DNA of 5,399 nt from contig CALESQ010000017.1 of NCBI GenBank assembly GCA_937907455.1, forward strand, positions 1-5,399, written 5' to 3'. This DNA comes from an uncultured Caldilineales bacterium. Lineage in GTDB: Bacteria; Chloroflexota; Anaerolineae; JAAEKA01. Below the pieces are notes generated by a model, which worked only from the letters and a program-made list of their open reading frames with translations, made no database searches and was not told the origin of the DNA. How positions within the stretch are numbered: position 1 is the first letter of the stretch; each line of letters starts with the position of its first letter. The position numbers were made by a program, and so were the translations under genes. Shown here piece by piece: positions 5,360-5,399 of this stretch.

Positions 5360-5399
5360 CAAATCTTGTAGCGTGGTCAGCGTAAGAATTCTACAGAGA

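Noticed and set aside
5307..5365. TGACAAATC occurring at 5307-5315 and 5357-5365 as a possible attachment or duplication site
   Set aside because: A nine-base match 50 bases apart in AT-rich DNA is easily due to chance, and there is no integrase or insertion sequence nearby.

Overview
The window is a tandem array of polymorphic-toxin cassettes, all on the + strand. Two intact toxins start with a WXG100 domain (Gly-Gly-Trp-Glu-Gly turn), the export signal used by type VII-like secretion in monoderm bacteria. Two probable immunity proteins have lipoprotein signal peptides. GC content is moderate to high and Shine-Dalgarno sites are clear. A Chloroflexota-type monoderm is my best guess, but this is inference; no rRNA, tRNA or other taxonomic marker is present.

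Layout. (1) Bases 1-388: the C-terminal end of a protein-glutaminase-like toxin, cut by the left edge and apparently carrying a frameshift near base 60, followed by a lipoprotein (415-1071) that is its likely immunity partner. (2) 1253-2395: a WXG100 protein fused to a calpain-like (C2) cysteine protease with the complete Cys/His/Asn triad, followed by a small lipoprotein (2428-2853) as its likely immunity partner. (3) 3022-5097: a compact unit of a YezG-like immunity protein with a ~95-residue C-terminal extension, a WXG100/pre-toxin/DNA-RNA non-specific endonuclease toxin, and a second, short YezG-like protein. Gene junctions here overlap or abut. (4) 5112-5359: a scrambled toxin relic. A pre-toxin piece, including 91 bp identical to the toxin upstream, is joined out of frame to what looks like the tip of a different toxin.

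How the parts work together. Each unit pairs an exported effector with its own neutraliser. Effectors share the N-terminal WXG100 part and differ at the tip. The predicted location of the immunity protein changes with the toxin: membrane-anchored, outward-facing lipoproteins next to the protein-modifying toxins (deamidase, protease), and cytosolic YezG-like proteins next to the nuclease. Two pairs of direct repeats show that the YezG/toxin unit was duplicated and that the downstream copy then lost about 567 bp.

Spaces between genes are short. Bases 1072-1252 hold at most one doubtful 37-codon ORF. Bases 2854-3021 hold only a weak 7-bp inverted repeat. I recognise nothing in 5360-5399. I saw no convincing promoter, terminator, tRNA, CRISPR or insertion sequence.
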